DNA of 64,000 nt from Bacillus piscicola (lineage in GTDB: Bacteria; Bacillota; Bacilli; Bacillales; Marinococcaceae): assembly GCF_022458745.1 (NCBI RefSeq), contig NZ_JAJJJF010000010.1, forward strand, positions 56,457-120,456, given 5' to 3'. Of the stretch, positions 35,927 through 44,251 are shown one piece after another. The notes under the pieces were generated by a model, which was not told the DNA's origin, ran no database searches, and worked only from the letters and a program-made list of their open reading frames with translations. Position 1 is the first letter of the stretch. Every line of letters starts with the position of its first letter. The position numbers and the translations under genes were made by a program.

Positions 35927-37480
35927 TTAAACAATGTGAGAGAGTGGCTTGTACATTATCTTTAGTACGACAGCAATCAAGAAAGTAGCAGCAACTGCAG
36001 CAATAAGCCCCAGGAGAGTACTCCCCGTCGTGCCGAGCACAAGATAGCCGATTAAGGAGCTCACGGCGACAAGAACCGCGTACGGGATCTGGGTCATCAC
36101 GTGGTCAATGTGGTGGCTTCCGGCCCCTGTTGAGGACAATATCGTCGTATCGGAAATTGGAGAGCAGTGGTCTCCTAAAATCGAACCGGCTAGTACCGCG
36201 GCCAGCAGCGGCAGCATCATCGTTATATCAAGTGTAGCTGCGATTTCTCCGGCAATTGGTAAGAGGATCGAAAAGGTGCCCCATGATGTTCCAGTAGAAA
36301 ACGCCATAAAGCCCGCGAGTAAAAACAACAAGGCTGGCAGTGAAAACAATGGAATTTTACCATCAATGAAAGTGGCCATATATTTTCCCGTGCCGAGTTC
36401 ATCGATAATCGTGACGATAATCCACGCCATAATCAGAATATAAATGGCAGGGAGCATCGATCGAACACCAATCCAAATGGTCCGCCAGAAAGAAGAGGCG
36501 GATGGGCGCTTCCGGACCGTGAAAAAGATAGCGGCAAGAAGACCGATCAAACCGCCATAAACGAGTGAAGAAGCGACATCTGTTTCGGCAAAAATGGATA
36601 AAAGCGTAATAGATTCGGCCCCTTGCACACCTGTGAAAATGATGAAAAACACGGTGCATGCAATCAATAAGAGAATCGGCACGACTAAATCTCGGACGTG
36701 TCCCTCTTTTTCCTCCAGATTCTTGTCTTTTCCACCGATAATACTGGCATGCGCAGGGTCAAACATCTGACCTTCCACGATGGCTCGTTTTTCATGAGTG
36801 CGCATCGGACCGAAATCAAGTTTCCAAATAATAACAAGAAATAGAAATAAAATAGCGGTAAGCGCATAAAAGTTCATCGGGATCATGAAAACAAATGCTT
36901 GCAGGCCGCCAATGTCTGTCAGGCCGTGACTTCTCAGAACATCCGCAATGATGGTAATGATATAGGCGCCCCAGCTTGAGAGCGGGGCAATGACGCAAAT
37001 CGGTGCGGCGGCTGTATCGACAATATATGCGAGCTTCGTCCGCGAAATCTGGTGTCTGTCCGTCAACGGCTGGCTCACCTGTCCCACTGTCAGACTGTTA
37101 AAGTAGTCATCAATGAAAACAAGAATACCTAAAAAAAGCGTAATTAGCTGGGCACCTGTTCTCGTTTTTACACGCCGAAGCGCCCACTCTCCATAGGCAC
37201 GACTCCCACCTGAAAAACTAATTAACGCTGCCATCACTCCGAGAATCAGTAAAAAGAAGATAATATATAATTCCCAATTGTTAAGAGCCCCATCGGTGAC
37301 AAAAATACCAGCAAAGGTATCCCAAATGAGAGAAAGAGCAGCAAGAGCAGACCAGTCACCAAGAATGAGAGCCCCAATGAGAATACCGGCACCAAGAGAC
37401 GGAAGAACTTTCCTCGTAGTGATGATCATAAGTAGCGCTAAGAGTGGGGGCACAAGCGAGAGAATGGATGGGTCTTCCAT
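35927..37480 (-). CDS. nhaC: NhaC-family Na+/H+ antiporter
   Basis: This 517-residue membrane protein has about 12-13 helices and belongs to the NhaC family. Diagnostic segments are LGILVFIDDYFNSLTVGQV near residue 118, DTAAAPICVIAPLSSWGAYI near 155, FMAFSTGTSWGTFSILLPIAGEI near 405 and AGSILGDHCSPISDTTILSSTGAGSHHIDHV near 444. Relatives exchange sodium for protons or, in MleN/TetA(L)-like members, malate-Na for protons and lactate; sodium expulsion is the default role. The ribosome binding site is AAAGGAGAAC. The leader contains a promoter, a small folded element and a terminator (see 37513-37605), so expression is probably controlled by transcription attenuation. Confidence 0.9.
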   Translation of the reverse strand: MEDPSILSLVPPLLALLMIITTRKVLPSLGAGILIGALILGDWSALAALSLIWDTFAGIFVTDGALNNWELYIIFFLLILGVMAALISFSGGSRAYGEWALRRVKTRTGAQLITLFLGILVFIDDYFNSLTVGQVSQPLTDRHQISRTKLAYIVDTAAAPICVIAPLSSWGAYIITIIADVLRSHGLTDIGGLQAFVFMIPMNFYALTAILFLFLVIIWKLDFGPMRTHEKRAIVEGQMFDPAHASIIGGKDKNLEEKEGHVRDLVVPILLLIACTVFFIIFTGVQGAESITLLSIFAETDVASSLVYGGLIGLLAAIFFTVRKRPSASSFWRTIWIGVRSMLPAIYILIMAWIIVTIIDELGTGKYMATFIDGKIPLFSLPALLFLLAGFMAFSTGTSWGTFSILLPIAGEIAATLDITMMLPLLAAVLAGSILGDHCSPISDTTILSSTGAGSHHIDHVMTQIPYAVLVAVSSLIGYLVLGTTGSTLLGLIAAVAATFLIAVVLKIMYKPLSHIV

Positions 37481-37512
37481 ATTTCCGTTCTCCTTTCCTA
37501 ATTATACAAATG

Positions 37513-37544
37513 AAAAAACTGCCAGGGCTTAGTGCCAGGCAGTT
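37513..37544 (-). terminator. Leader terminator of nhaC
   Basis: On the minus strand AACTGCC (37544-37538) pairs with GGCAGTT (37523-37517), with further GGC/GCC pairing inside, and TTTTTT follows. It is placed between the promoter and the nhaC ribosome binding site, so it must be overcome for nhaC expression. Confidence 0.8.
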
Positions 37545-37573
37545 GATACGGTAAAGCCGTTCAGTTGCCACGA
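37538..37573 (-). promoter_or_regulatory. Candidate compact riboswitch or attenuator in the nhaC leader
   Basis: The first part of the transcript contains a stem ACGG-CUUUA-CCGU (37560-37548). An enclosing stem GGCA (37569-37566) with UGCC (37541-37538) shares its 3' strand with the terminator left arm. The two folds exclude each other, as in an ON switch. The ligand is unknown to me; a cation would fit the gene. No family consensus could be checked. Confidence 0.45.
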
Positions 37574-37576
37574 AGA

Positions 37577-37605
37577 TTATACCAATCTCCGCTGCGGGTG
37601 CGCAA
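37577..37605 (-). promoter_or_regulatory. SigA promoter of nhaC
   Basis: On the minus strand TTGCGC (37605-37600), a 17-base spacer and a perfect TATAAT (37582-37577) with an extended TG motif just upstream give a strong promoter. It starts immediately after the stop codon of the upstream hydrolase gene. Confidence 0.75.
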
Positions 37606-37613
37606 CTTAATTT

Positions 37614-38411
37614 TTAGGAAAACCTATAAAGGGAGGGCTCTCGACTGGAAAACACAGGGATGTTCTTCCGTGTCTCTGCCGTCAGCTTGAAGTCGATATC
37701 GGCGACAATCGTCTCTTCCTGATCGTTGGATGCTTTGGCGACCGTGTTTCCCAGGGGATCAATGATCATGGAGCGTCCTGCGAACTCCGTTCCGTTATAG
37801 GATCCCGCACGGTTACAGCCGGCAACGAACGCTTGGTTTTCAATCGCGCGTGCAGTTAGCAGTGTTTCCCAGTGACGGGCCCGGGCTGCCGGCCATTCCG
37901 CCGGGATTACAAACAAATTAGCTCCGTCAACAGCAAGCGGACGAAATAATTCCGGAAACCTAAGATCATAACAAATGGAAACAGCTGCTTTCATGTCTTG
38001 ATGATGAAGAAGGGAAGGAAGCTGTTTCCCCGGTGCCATATAACTTGGCTCCTGAAGCATCGGAACGAGGTGGATTTTATCATACATCTCTGCCGTTTCC
38101 CCGTCCTTCGTTATCACCACCGCCCGGTTCACAACACCGTTTTTCGTTTTGGCTGCGTAGGAGCCTCCAAACACGGTGAGCTGGTGAGTCGCTGCGATTT
38201 CTTGTAAAAAGGAAAGAATCGTATCATTGTTTTCTTCCACGGCAAGATCAGCAAGAGCTTCAAGCGTGTAGGCTGTTGTCCACAGTTCCGGAAGCACAAT
38301 CGCATCTGCTTGATGAACGGTCGCTGCTTCTTTTGCCCATGTCGCTACTTTTTTGCAGTTCTCACTCGGCTCTCCCGGAATAATATCCATCTGAAACATC
38401 GCTAATTTCAT
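37614..38411 (-). CDS. Carbon-nitrogen hydrolase, omega-amidase (MtnU/YafV)-like
   Basis: This 265-residue nitrilase-superfamily protein has the catalytic triad Glu42 (VLPELW), Lys about 113 (YDKIHLVPML) and Cys about 146 (SICYDLRFPELFRPLA). The CYDLRFPELFR context matches omega-amidases, including B. subtilis MtnU, which hydrolyse 2-oxoglutaramate or 2-oxosuccinamate made in transamination and methionine salvage. No other methionine salvage gene is adjacent, so the precise substrate remains open. It is upstream of nhaC but the latter has its own promoter. Confidence 0.88.
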   Translation of the reverse strand: MKLAMFQMDIIPGEPSENCKKVATWAKEAATVHQADAIVLPELWTTAYTLEALADLAVEENNDTILSFLQEIAATHQLTVFGGSYAAKTKNGVVNRAVVITKDGETAEMYDKIHLVPMLQEPSYMAPGKQLPSLLHHQDMKAAVSICYDLRFPELFRPLAVDGANLFVIPAEWPAARARHWETLLTARAIENQAFVAGCNRAGSYNGTEFAGRSMIIDPLGNTVAKASNDQEETIVADIDFKLTAETRKNIPVFSSREPSLYRFS

Positions 38412-38480
38412 GCGTAACCCCCCTAAAAGTAAATCGCTTTCTCTATATTACAGGGTAACATGGACTGTTGCGTAAGACGG

Positions 38481-40064
38481 TTATTTTCGAAAGGAATTTT
38501 CGTAAAATGTTAATTCTGGGTATTTGTCGGCGGCTGTTCTCATTTGAAACTCGTTGTCAAACAAGGCGACGATACGTCCATCTCGATCTGTCGTTAAATT
38601 ACGTTGGCGTTTCTTAAACTGTTCCAGAGCGGTGTCGCTGCCATCGACCCAGCGTGCAATTGAAAAAGGCAGGCGCTCAAGACGAATGTCAGCATTGTAT
38701 TCGTTGTTGAGTCGGTATTCCATTACTTCAAACTGCAGGACACCCACGACCCCGATAATCTGCTGTTCGGGATAACGATTATACGTATGAAACAGCTGAA
38801 CAGCACCTTCTTCTGTTAACTGCTGAAGCCCTTTTTCAAATGACTTGTGCTTCATCGCGTCCTTGACAGAAATGACGGCAAAATGTTCCGGCGAGAAATG
38901 GGGCATTTCCGCAAATTGAAAGTTGTCTTTTTCGGCGAGCGTATCGCCAATTCGGAAAGTGCCTGGGTCATATAAGCCAATAATATCTCCGGCATACGCT
39001 TCTTGGATGATACTGCGGTCTTGAGCAAGGAATTGAGTTGGCTGTGTGAGACGCAATGATTTCCCGAGACGAACGTGGTTAACGTGCATGCCTTGCGTGT
39101 ACTTACCCGATGTAATCCGTAAAAAAGCAATACGGTCGCGATGTTTGGGGTTCATGTTCGCTTGAATTTTAAAGACAAACCCAGAAAACGAGTCACGAAT
39201 CGGTGCGACAAAACCTTGATCACTTTCACGACCAACAGGAGACGGTGCCAGGTGCAAAAAGTGCTCTAAAAAATTTTGAACGCCAAAATTGGAAATGGCA
39301 CTTCCGAAGAACACCGGAGTGAGCTCGCCGCTTTTAATTTTATCCACGTCATACATATCACCCGCCACATCCAAGAGTTCGATCTCTTCACGAAACTGTG
39401 CTAAGAAAGAGGGATCAATGAGTTCATCTAGGAGCGGGTCATCCGGACCGGTAATTTTTTTTACTTCGACGTGCGCTGGATTGTCGGCGTTGTATAACTC
39501 TACTTGTTGCTGGTGTCGGTCATAAATGCCATAAAAGTCACGGCCCATACCGATCGGCCAATTCATTGGAACGGAGCGGATGCCAAGCAGATTCTCCATC
39601 TCCTCCATTAACTCAAACGGATCGCGCCCTTGCCGGTCTAATTTATTAATAAACGTAAAAATTGGAATACCACGCATGCTGCATACTTTAAAGAGCTTTT
39701 TTGTCTGCGCTTCAACCCCTTTGGCGGCGTCGATCAGCATTGTCGCCGAGTCTGCAGCAGTAAGCGTCCGGTACGTATCCTCACTAAAGTCTTCGTGTCC
39801 CGGCGTATCCAAAATATTAATGTGATGGCCTTCGTAGGAAAACTCCATCACGGAGCTTGTAACGGAAATGCCACGCTGTTTCTCGATTTCCATCCAATCA
39901 CTCGTCGCGTGTTTCGTGTTTTTCTTTCCTTTTACGGTCCCGGCTTCCCGAATCGCTCCGCCAAAGTAGAGGAGTTTTTCAGTCAGCGTCGTTTTCCCGG
40001 CATCGGGGTGAGAAATGATCGCAAACGTTTTCCGTGAATCTATTTCTTTTTGTAACGTACTCAT
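38481..40064 (-). CDS. prfC: Peptide chain release factor 3
   Basis: This 527-residue translational GTPase releases RF1/RF2 from the ribosome after termination. G motifs are ISHPDAGKTTLTEKLL (G1), QRGISVTSSVMEF (G2), ILDTPGHEDFSEDTYRTLTAADSA (G3) and FINKLDRQGRDPFELM (G4). RF3-specific features are MNWPIGMGRDFYGIYDR and VVGVLQFEVMEYRL near the C-terminus. The length is standard (about 525). prfC is present in only part of the Bacillaceae. It is transcribed alone. Confidence 0.97.
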   Translation of the reverse strand: MSTLQKEIDSRKTFAIISHPDAGKTTLTEKLLYFGGAIREAGTVKGKKNTKHATSDWMEIEKQRGISVTSSVMEFSYEGHHINILDTPGHEDFSEDTYRTLTAADSATMLIDAAKGVEAQTKKLFKVCSMRGIPIFTFINKLDRQGRDPFELMEEMENLLGIRSVPMNWPIGMGRDFYGIYDRHQQQVELYNADNPAHVEVKKITGPDDPLLDELIDPSFLAQFREEIELLDVAGDMYDVDKIKSGELTPVFFGSAISNFGVQNFLEHFLHLAPSPVGRESDQGFVAPIRDSFSGFVFKIQANMNPKHRDRIAFLRITSGKYTQGMHVNHVRLGKSLRLTQPTQFLAQDRSIIQEAYAGDIIGLYDPGTFRIGDTLAEKDNFQFAEMPHFSPEHFAVISVKDAMKHKSFEKGLQQLTEEGAVQLFHTYNRYPEQQIIGVVGVLQFEVMEYRLNNEYNADIRLERLPFSIARWVDGSDTALEQFKKRQRNLTTDRDGRIVALFDNEFQMRTAADKYPELTFYENSFRK

Positions 40065-40205
40065 TTCATTTATCCTTTCTTACTTAAAACTTCCCTGTTA
40101 ACGGTTAAGTAAACCATTTTATCATAAACGATACAACCAGTGATCACAATAGGAAGTGAAAATGACAGAAGGTTTATGTGTCTATCGCGGGCCGGTGAAC
40201 AGGAA

Positions 40206-40247
40206 GGAAAAAGCCAGCAGGTGCCCTCGAAAAGGGCGGTGCTGGCA
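40206..40247 (-). terminator. Terminator after the RsbR paralogue
   Basis: On the minus strand GCCAGCA (40246-40240) pairs with TGCTGGC (40219-40213), with inner GCCCT/AGGGC, and TTTTTCC follows. Confidence 0.75.
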
Positions 40248-40257
40248 TTACGAAAGA

Positions 40258-41094
40258 TCATGTGCTATAGGAAGGGTGTTGCTGAAGTGCTTGCTCTAAT
40301 GTTAAGTACTTTGGGATGCTTTGGAAAGTTATCCCTAAATGAACGATAGTTTGGGAAAGCTCCGGACGCATGCCGGATATACTCGGCTCAATGCCTAATA
40401 GTTTCAACGCGTCAATTAATTGTATGAGATGCTGGGCGAACCACGTGTTAATCGTATTAATACCAGACAGGTCGATAATAATAGAGGTGAGATCCAACTC
40501 AGTGGCTCGTTCGAGTGTCCGTTGCTGAAGAAACTCCGATCGCTCATCATCCATGTCACCAATAAGGGGCAGTACAGCTGTTCCAGATTGAATTGGCACG
40601 ACAGGAACAGATATTTCCTGCATTTGTTTCTTGGCAAGGTCAAGGTCGGCAATATGCTTATTCAAGAAGGCATGGCTAAACATCTGTGCCGTGTGGTCAA
40701 GAAAACTCTCAAATTTGCCATATATGATAAACGAATCGTGGAGAGATAATTGAGCGGCTAGGCACTGCTTTTCAATAGTATGTGTGATCACTGCGCGGAA
40801 ATCAGGCAGGATTTTCAGCGCAGTGGATAGGTCGATATTATGTTCCAAGCAATAGTCCGCTGCCTGTTTTCCCCATTGCTTTATCAAGGAAGAAGATTGT
40901 ATGTCGTCACTGGTGCTTCCGATAAGATCTTCCCCAAGCCTCTTAAAAAAAGATTCTCCAAGGCCTGGGTTATCATCTGAAAGAAAACGCGCATTCCGAT
41001 TCTGTGAGTTTTTAGTGATTTGGTTGTTTAAATGTTCACTATTTTTGATAATCTCTTCCCCGATTGTCTTCAAAACACGAACTCGGTCTTTCAT
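40258..41094 (-). CDS. RsbR-paralogue with C-terminal STAS domain
   Basis: This 278-residue protein has an N-terminal, mostly helical, non-haem-globin-like sensor half and a C-terminal STAS domain from about residue 163 (VPVVPIQSGTAVLPLIG ... IIIDLSGINTINTWFAQHLIQLIDALKLLGIEPSISGMRPE). RsbR paralogues co-assemble with RsbS and RsbT in the stressosome, which controls SigB. In canonical RsbRA the sites phosphorylated by RsbT are Thr171 and Thr205. Here Thr217 matches Thr205, but the Thr171 equivalent is Asp183 (GDMDDERSE). The gene has a near-perfect SigB promoter 63 bases upstream, so it is likely part of a feedback loop with the rsb operon at 55-60 kb. Confidence 0.88.
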   Translation of the reverse strand: MKDRVRVLKTIGEEIIKNSEHLNNQITKNSQNRNARFLSDDNPGLGESFFKRLGEDLIGSTSDDIQSSSLIKQWGKQAADYCLEHNIDLSTALKILPDFRAVITHTIEKQCLAAQLSLHDSFIIYGKFESFLDHTAQMFSHAFLNKHIADLDLAKKQMQEISVPVVPIQSGTAVLPLIGDMDDERSEFLQQRTLERATELDLTSIIIDLSGINTINTWFAQHLIQLIDALKLLGIEPSISGMRPELSQTIVHLGITFQSIPKYLTLEQALQQHPSYST

Positions 41095-41156
41095 TGTTTC
41101 AATCCTTTCTCCGAATAATGATGGATCAATTGGACCGGACTCACAACTTAAATCCT

Positions 41157-41182
41157 ATACCCTATTTGTACCACAACTAAAC
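41157..41182 (-). promoter_or_regulatory. SigB promoter of the RsbR paralogue
   Basis: On the minus strand GTTTAG (41182-41177), a 14-base spacer and GGGTAT (41162-41157) match the SigB consensus in 11 of 12 positions. The predicted start lies about 55 bases before the ATG. Confidence 0.75.
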
Positions 41183-41364
41183 CTTTTTTTAAAAATATAA
41201 TGTCTTAGGAATCTAAAACATCCTCGGCAGATACAACAACATTATTCAAAATTGTAAAAAACACCCAATTTGTCTCTTGAAAAAAGTAAGCGCTGCTAAA
41301 TGGAAGGTAAGTAAGAAGATGAACAATAGGCTGTTCATGTCTGCCATGACAAGGAGGGTTAGGA

Positions 41365-41515
41365 ATGAGTACGAAATTCGCTGTACTCTTTACTAACGGG
41401 AGTCATTGCAACAGGGATGGTCGTGGCTTGTGGGGATGTGGAAGAAGATCCGGCGCTGAATGATGGACCGGCAATTGAAGATGATGCTGACGGAATGGGT
41501 GACATGGAAGAATAA
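41365..41515 (+). pseudogene. Small lipoprotein gene with single-base frameshift
   Basis: AAGGAGGG (41351-41358) followed by ATG 41365 starts MSTKFAVL, then the frame stops at about 41461. In the +1-shifted frame from 41390 the sequence continues LLTGVIATGMVVACGDVEED... to a TAA at 41513. Removing one T from the TTT at 41389-41391 joins the two into one 49-residue lipoprotein with a perfect signal peptide and lipobox VVAC, then an acidic tail. The break may be real or a sequencing error in a T-run. No function is known to me. Confidence 0.6.
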
Positions 41516-41843
41516 TGACATAAAGAAGCACAGGCCTTGGAGAAAGGCTTGGGCTGCTATTCGTTATAGCACAAGGGTTTTCGACTATGTGGGAAATGTG
41601 TTTCAGGATGATTACATTTTTATGTTAAAACTCGTGTATATAGACCGATTGCCTAGCTCTAGTAACTAGTTCTTTTTTCACGATCTTGCTCTTACTTCCC
41701 AGTCTGTTGTTAAATCGTTGCGATGACATAGAAGCATAACAGGACGATGGACTGAAAGAAAATTTATTCACAATTTGGCAATAAATCCCCCCTCCCTTTC
41801 ATAGCTTAATTTATATGGCATAATGATTGCGGAGGTGGAGAAA
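41516..41843. other. Intergenic region between the small lipoprotein and the CAP gene
   Basis: This stretch of about 328 bases shows a short stem (AGGCC/GGCTT near 41531-41550), no convincing gene, and the strong ribosome binding site GGAGGTGG (41831-41838) of the next gene. The 41095-41364 part of the gap holds the SigB promoter of the divergent RsbR paralogue and otherwise nothing recognised. Confidence 0.4.
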
Positions 41844-42647
41844 ATGAAAAAAATTATTTTAGCACTTGCTGTACTACTTGCTTTCCCTGTAGCGGTAAAT
41901 GCACAGGAATGTTATACGGTCCAAAAAGGAGATTCTTTCGGAGAGGTAGCCAGCAACTTTCATCTATCTATCTATGAACTCATGCAAGCAAATCCGCAAA
42001 TCCAAGACCTGGATTGGATATTCATAGGAGAAAAGTTGACTCTCCCTGAAAAAGCACAAAATGAGCAAGAATCCGCAAAGCAAGATAACGTATCGAAAGA
42101 GGAAGCAGTTCCAGCACCGGAAGCTTCGCAACAGGAGAATACAGACAGCCAAGAAACAGCTCAGCCGGAAGCGGAGCAAAAGGCGGCCCCTGAACAAGAA
42201 TCAGCTCAAGAAGAAACGGTTACCGAGAAAGAACCAGTAAACGAACAAGAAACAGCAACCGAAAGTCAATTTGAACAAGAAGTCATTCGATTAACAAATG
42301 AAGAAAGAGCAAAACAAGGTTTGGCTCCACTGAAAGCCTACAGCGAGCTCTCTGATGTCGCACGTGACAAATCAAAAGATATGCGTGATAACGGTTACTT
42401 TGATCACAATAGTCCAAATTACGGAAGCCCGTTTGATATGATGGAAACATACGGAATTGACTTCCGTGGTGCGGGAGAAAATATTGCAGCCGGTCAAAGA
42501 ACACCTGAACAAGTAGTGGAAGGCTGGATGAACTCTGAAGGACACCGCGCGAATATCTTAAACAAAGACTTCACCCATATCGGAGTCGGTCATGTAGAAG
42601 GCGGAAACTATGGCCATTACTGGACGCAGATGTTTGTTACGAAATAA
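41844..42647 (+). CDS. Secreted LysM and CAP (SCP-like) domain protein
   Basis: This protein of about 267 residues has a signal peptide (residues 1-21, ending VNAQ) and an N-terminal LysM peptidoglycan-binding domain (CYTVQKGDSFGEVASNFHLS ... IGEKLTLP, about 24-70). A Gln/Glu/Ala-rich linker (about 71-145) and a CAP domain (about 150-267) follow, with VIRLTNEERAKQGLAPL, GYFDHNSPNYGSPFDMM and GENIAAGQRTPEQVVEGWMNSEGHRANILN. It resembles B. subtilis YkwD and spore or coat SafA-linked CAP proteins. The role in cell wall or spore is not established. ATG 41844 is chosen by the ribosome binding site. Confidence 0.92.
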   Translation: MKKIILALAVLLAFPVAVNAQECYTVQKGDSFGEVASNFHLSIYELMQANPQIQDLDWIFIGEKLTLPEKAQNEQESAKQDNVSKEEAVPAPEASQQENTDSQETAQPEAEQKAAPEQESAQEETVTEKEPVNEQETATESQFEQEVIRLTNEERAKQGLAPLKAYSELSDVARDKSKDMRDNGYFDHNSPNYGSPFDMMETYGIDFRGAGENIAAGQRTPEQVVEGWMNSEGHRANILNKDFTHIGVGHVEGGNYGHYWTQMFVTK

Positions 42648-42658
42648 ATACAAGCAAT

Positions 42659-42700
42659 ACAGCAGCAACGAGAGCAGGTCTCGGTGCTGCTGTTTTTTTG
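42659..42700. terminator. Terminator between CAP and haemolysin III genes
   Basis: ACAGCAGCA-CGAGA pairs with TCTCG-TGCTGCTGT (one bulge) and is followed by eight T on the + strand. Confidence 0.85.
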
Positions 42701-42719
42701 GGGGATCCGTTTGATCAAA

Positions 42720-43364
42720 CTACAGTGGCAAAATATAAAGGAACACTAAAAAGAAATGCAAGATGGTGCCACCGAGGACAAAAAGGTGCCAGACTGCGTG
42801 ATGATAAGGGAAGTGCCGCCACATATAAAAGATCGTCCCGACACTGTACAAGAGTCCGCCGCCGATGAGAAAAGCGAGACCCCCCGCCGGCAGTCCTTCC
42901 GTGAGAGGCTGCCAAGCAAAGACGATCACCCAGCCCATTAACAGGTAAAAAACGGTAGACAAGAACCGGAACTTTTTAACAAAAAAAGCTTTAAAGACAA
43001 TGCCGGTTACGGCCAGCCCCCAAACGACACCGAGTAAGGACCAGGTTAACGAGCCATCTAAGACGTGGAATAGAATAGGCGTATATGAACCGGCAATAAA
43101 CAAATAGATCGAGGCATGGTCAAATATTTCAAAGAGGTCTTTCGCTTTTCCTGCCTTTAAAGTGTGGAGCAGTGTAGAGGAAATATACAAAAGCAGCATC
43201 GTCCCCCCATAAATCGACATACTGACAATATGCAGGGGACTCGCATAAAGGCTGGCAAAAACAATCATTAGGGAAAGCGCAGCAACACTAAGGACAATGC
43301 CAACCGCATGCGTGGCGGCATTTGCTATTTCCTCTTTTCGTGAAAACGTGTGTACGGCGGCCAT
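42720..43364 (-). CDS. Haemolysin III family membrane protein (YqfA/YplQ-like)
   Basis: This protein of about 214 residues has seven helices and belongs to the PAQR/haemolysin III family. Visible signatures are EEIANAATHAVGIVLSVAALSLM at the start, SSTLLHTL with conserved His, FDHASIYLFIAGSYTPILFHVL, and FPYHHAVWHLFVLGGTILHFF with the C-terminal His cluster that binds zinc in the fold. The ATG at 43364 has AAGGAGATG upstream; codons further upstream in frame lack a site. Physiological role in bacteria is unclear; relatives affect membrane fluidity. Confidence 0.9.
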   Translation of the reverse strand: MAAVHTFSRKEEIANAATHAVGIVLSVAALSLMIVFASLYASPLHIVSMSIYGGTMLLLYISSTLLHTLKAGKAKDLFEIFDHASIYLFIAGSYTPILFHVLDGSLTWSLLGVVWGLAVTGIVFKAFFVKKFRFLSTVFYLLMGWVIVFAWQPLTEGLPAGGLAFLIGGGLLYSVGTIFYMWRHFPYHHAVWHLFVLGGTILHFFLVFLYILPL

Positions 43365-43576
43365 AAAACATCTCCTTTTCAATATTTTGATGCTCATTTT
43401 AACTATATTTCCTCGGATGTGTAAAAACAAGGAGCACTGTCTGTTTAATCGAACCGCAGATGGATAAAATAAACAGAATAAGCTACACAAAACATATTTG
43501 TTGAAAAAATTGAGCAGGACAATTACCATCGGAAAAGTGAATTACTGAAAAAACAATGAATAAGAGGTGTGGAGTA

Positions 43577-44191
43577 ATGGCAAAGATTTTAATTCCTTAT
43601 TATAGTACGTATGGCCACATTTTTCAAATGGCTAAGGCAGTAAAGAAGGGTGCAGAAAAAGCAGGAGCAGAAGTGAAAATAGCAAAAATTGCCGAGTTTG
43701 AAGAAGTACGTAAAGCACTGTCGGAACGAGATACGTATGTGAAGGCACAAGAAGCACAAAAAGATATTCCAATTGCGACCCATGAAGATTTAACATGGGC
43801 AGATGGTGTCGTCTGGGGTGTTCCGACTCGCTACGGCAATATGCCGGCGCAAGTGAAACAGTTTTTTGATTCAGCTGGATCACTTTGGGCGAACGGAGAG
43901 CTTGAAGGGAAAGCTGCATCGGTGTTTACTAGTAGTAATACGATTCACGGCGGCCAAGAAACGACCGCGATCACGACTATTGTGCCGCTGCTTCATTTCG
44001 GATTTATTTATGTTGGGCTTCCATATGGGGACAACCCTGAACAAATAACAAAAGACGGGATTGGCGGTTCTCCGTACGCAGCATCTACAGTCGCTGGTCC
44101 AGATGGCTCTGCACAGCCAGATGACCGGGAACTCCTCATGGCCGAGCGTCTAGGGACCCGAGTAGCGAACGTGGCAGAAAAGCTGAAGTAA
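43577..44191 (+). CDS. wrbA: NAD(P)H:quinone oxidoreductase WrbA
   Basis: This 204-residue flavodoxin-like protein reduces quinones in two-electron steps. It shows FMN-binding ILIPYYSTYGHIFQMAKAV, GVVWGVPTRYGNMPAQVKQFFDSAGSLWANGELEGKAASVFTS and HGGQETTAITTIVPLLHFG, then GGSPYAASTVAGPDGSAQPDDREL, the WrbA family C-terminal signature. ATG 43577 lies after GAGGTGTGGAG; the earlier ATG at 43556 does not. It stands alone, convergent with a cortex-hydrolase-like gene. Confidence 0.95.
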   Translation: MAKILIPYYSTYGHIFQMAKAVKKGAEKAGAEVKIAKIAEFEEVRKALSERDTYVKAQEAQKDIPIATHEDLTWADGVVWGVPTRYGNMPAQVKQFFDSAGSLWANGELEGKAASVFTSSNTIHGGQETTAITTIVPLLHFGFIYVGLPYGDNPEQITKDGIGGSPYAASTVAGPDGSAQPDDRELLMAERLGTRVANVAEKLK

Positions 44192-44197
44192 ATGAAA

Positions 44198-44233
44198 CAA
44201 AAAAACAGCGGAGGCATGAAACGCCTCGCGCTG
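44198..44233 (-). terminator. Terminator of the SleB-like gene
   Basis: On the minus strand CAGCG-GC-GAGGC pairs with GCCTC-CGCTG and is followed by TTTTTTT. The + strand side has no T-run, so it mainly serves the minus gene. Confidence 0.75.
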
Positions 44234-44251
44234 CTGGGATTCGGTGTCTAA

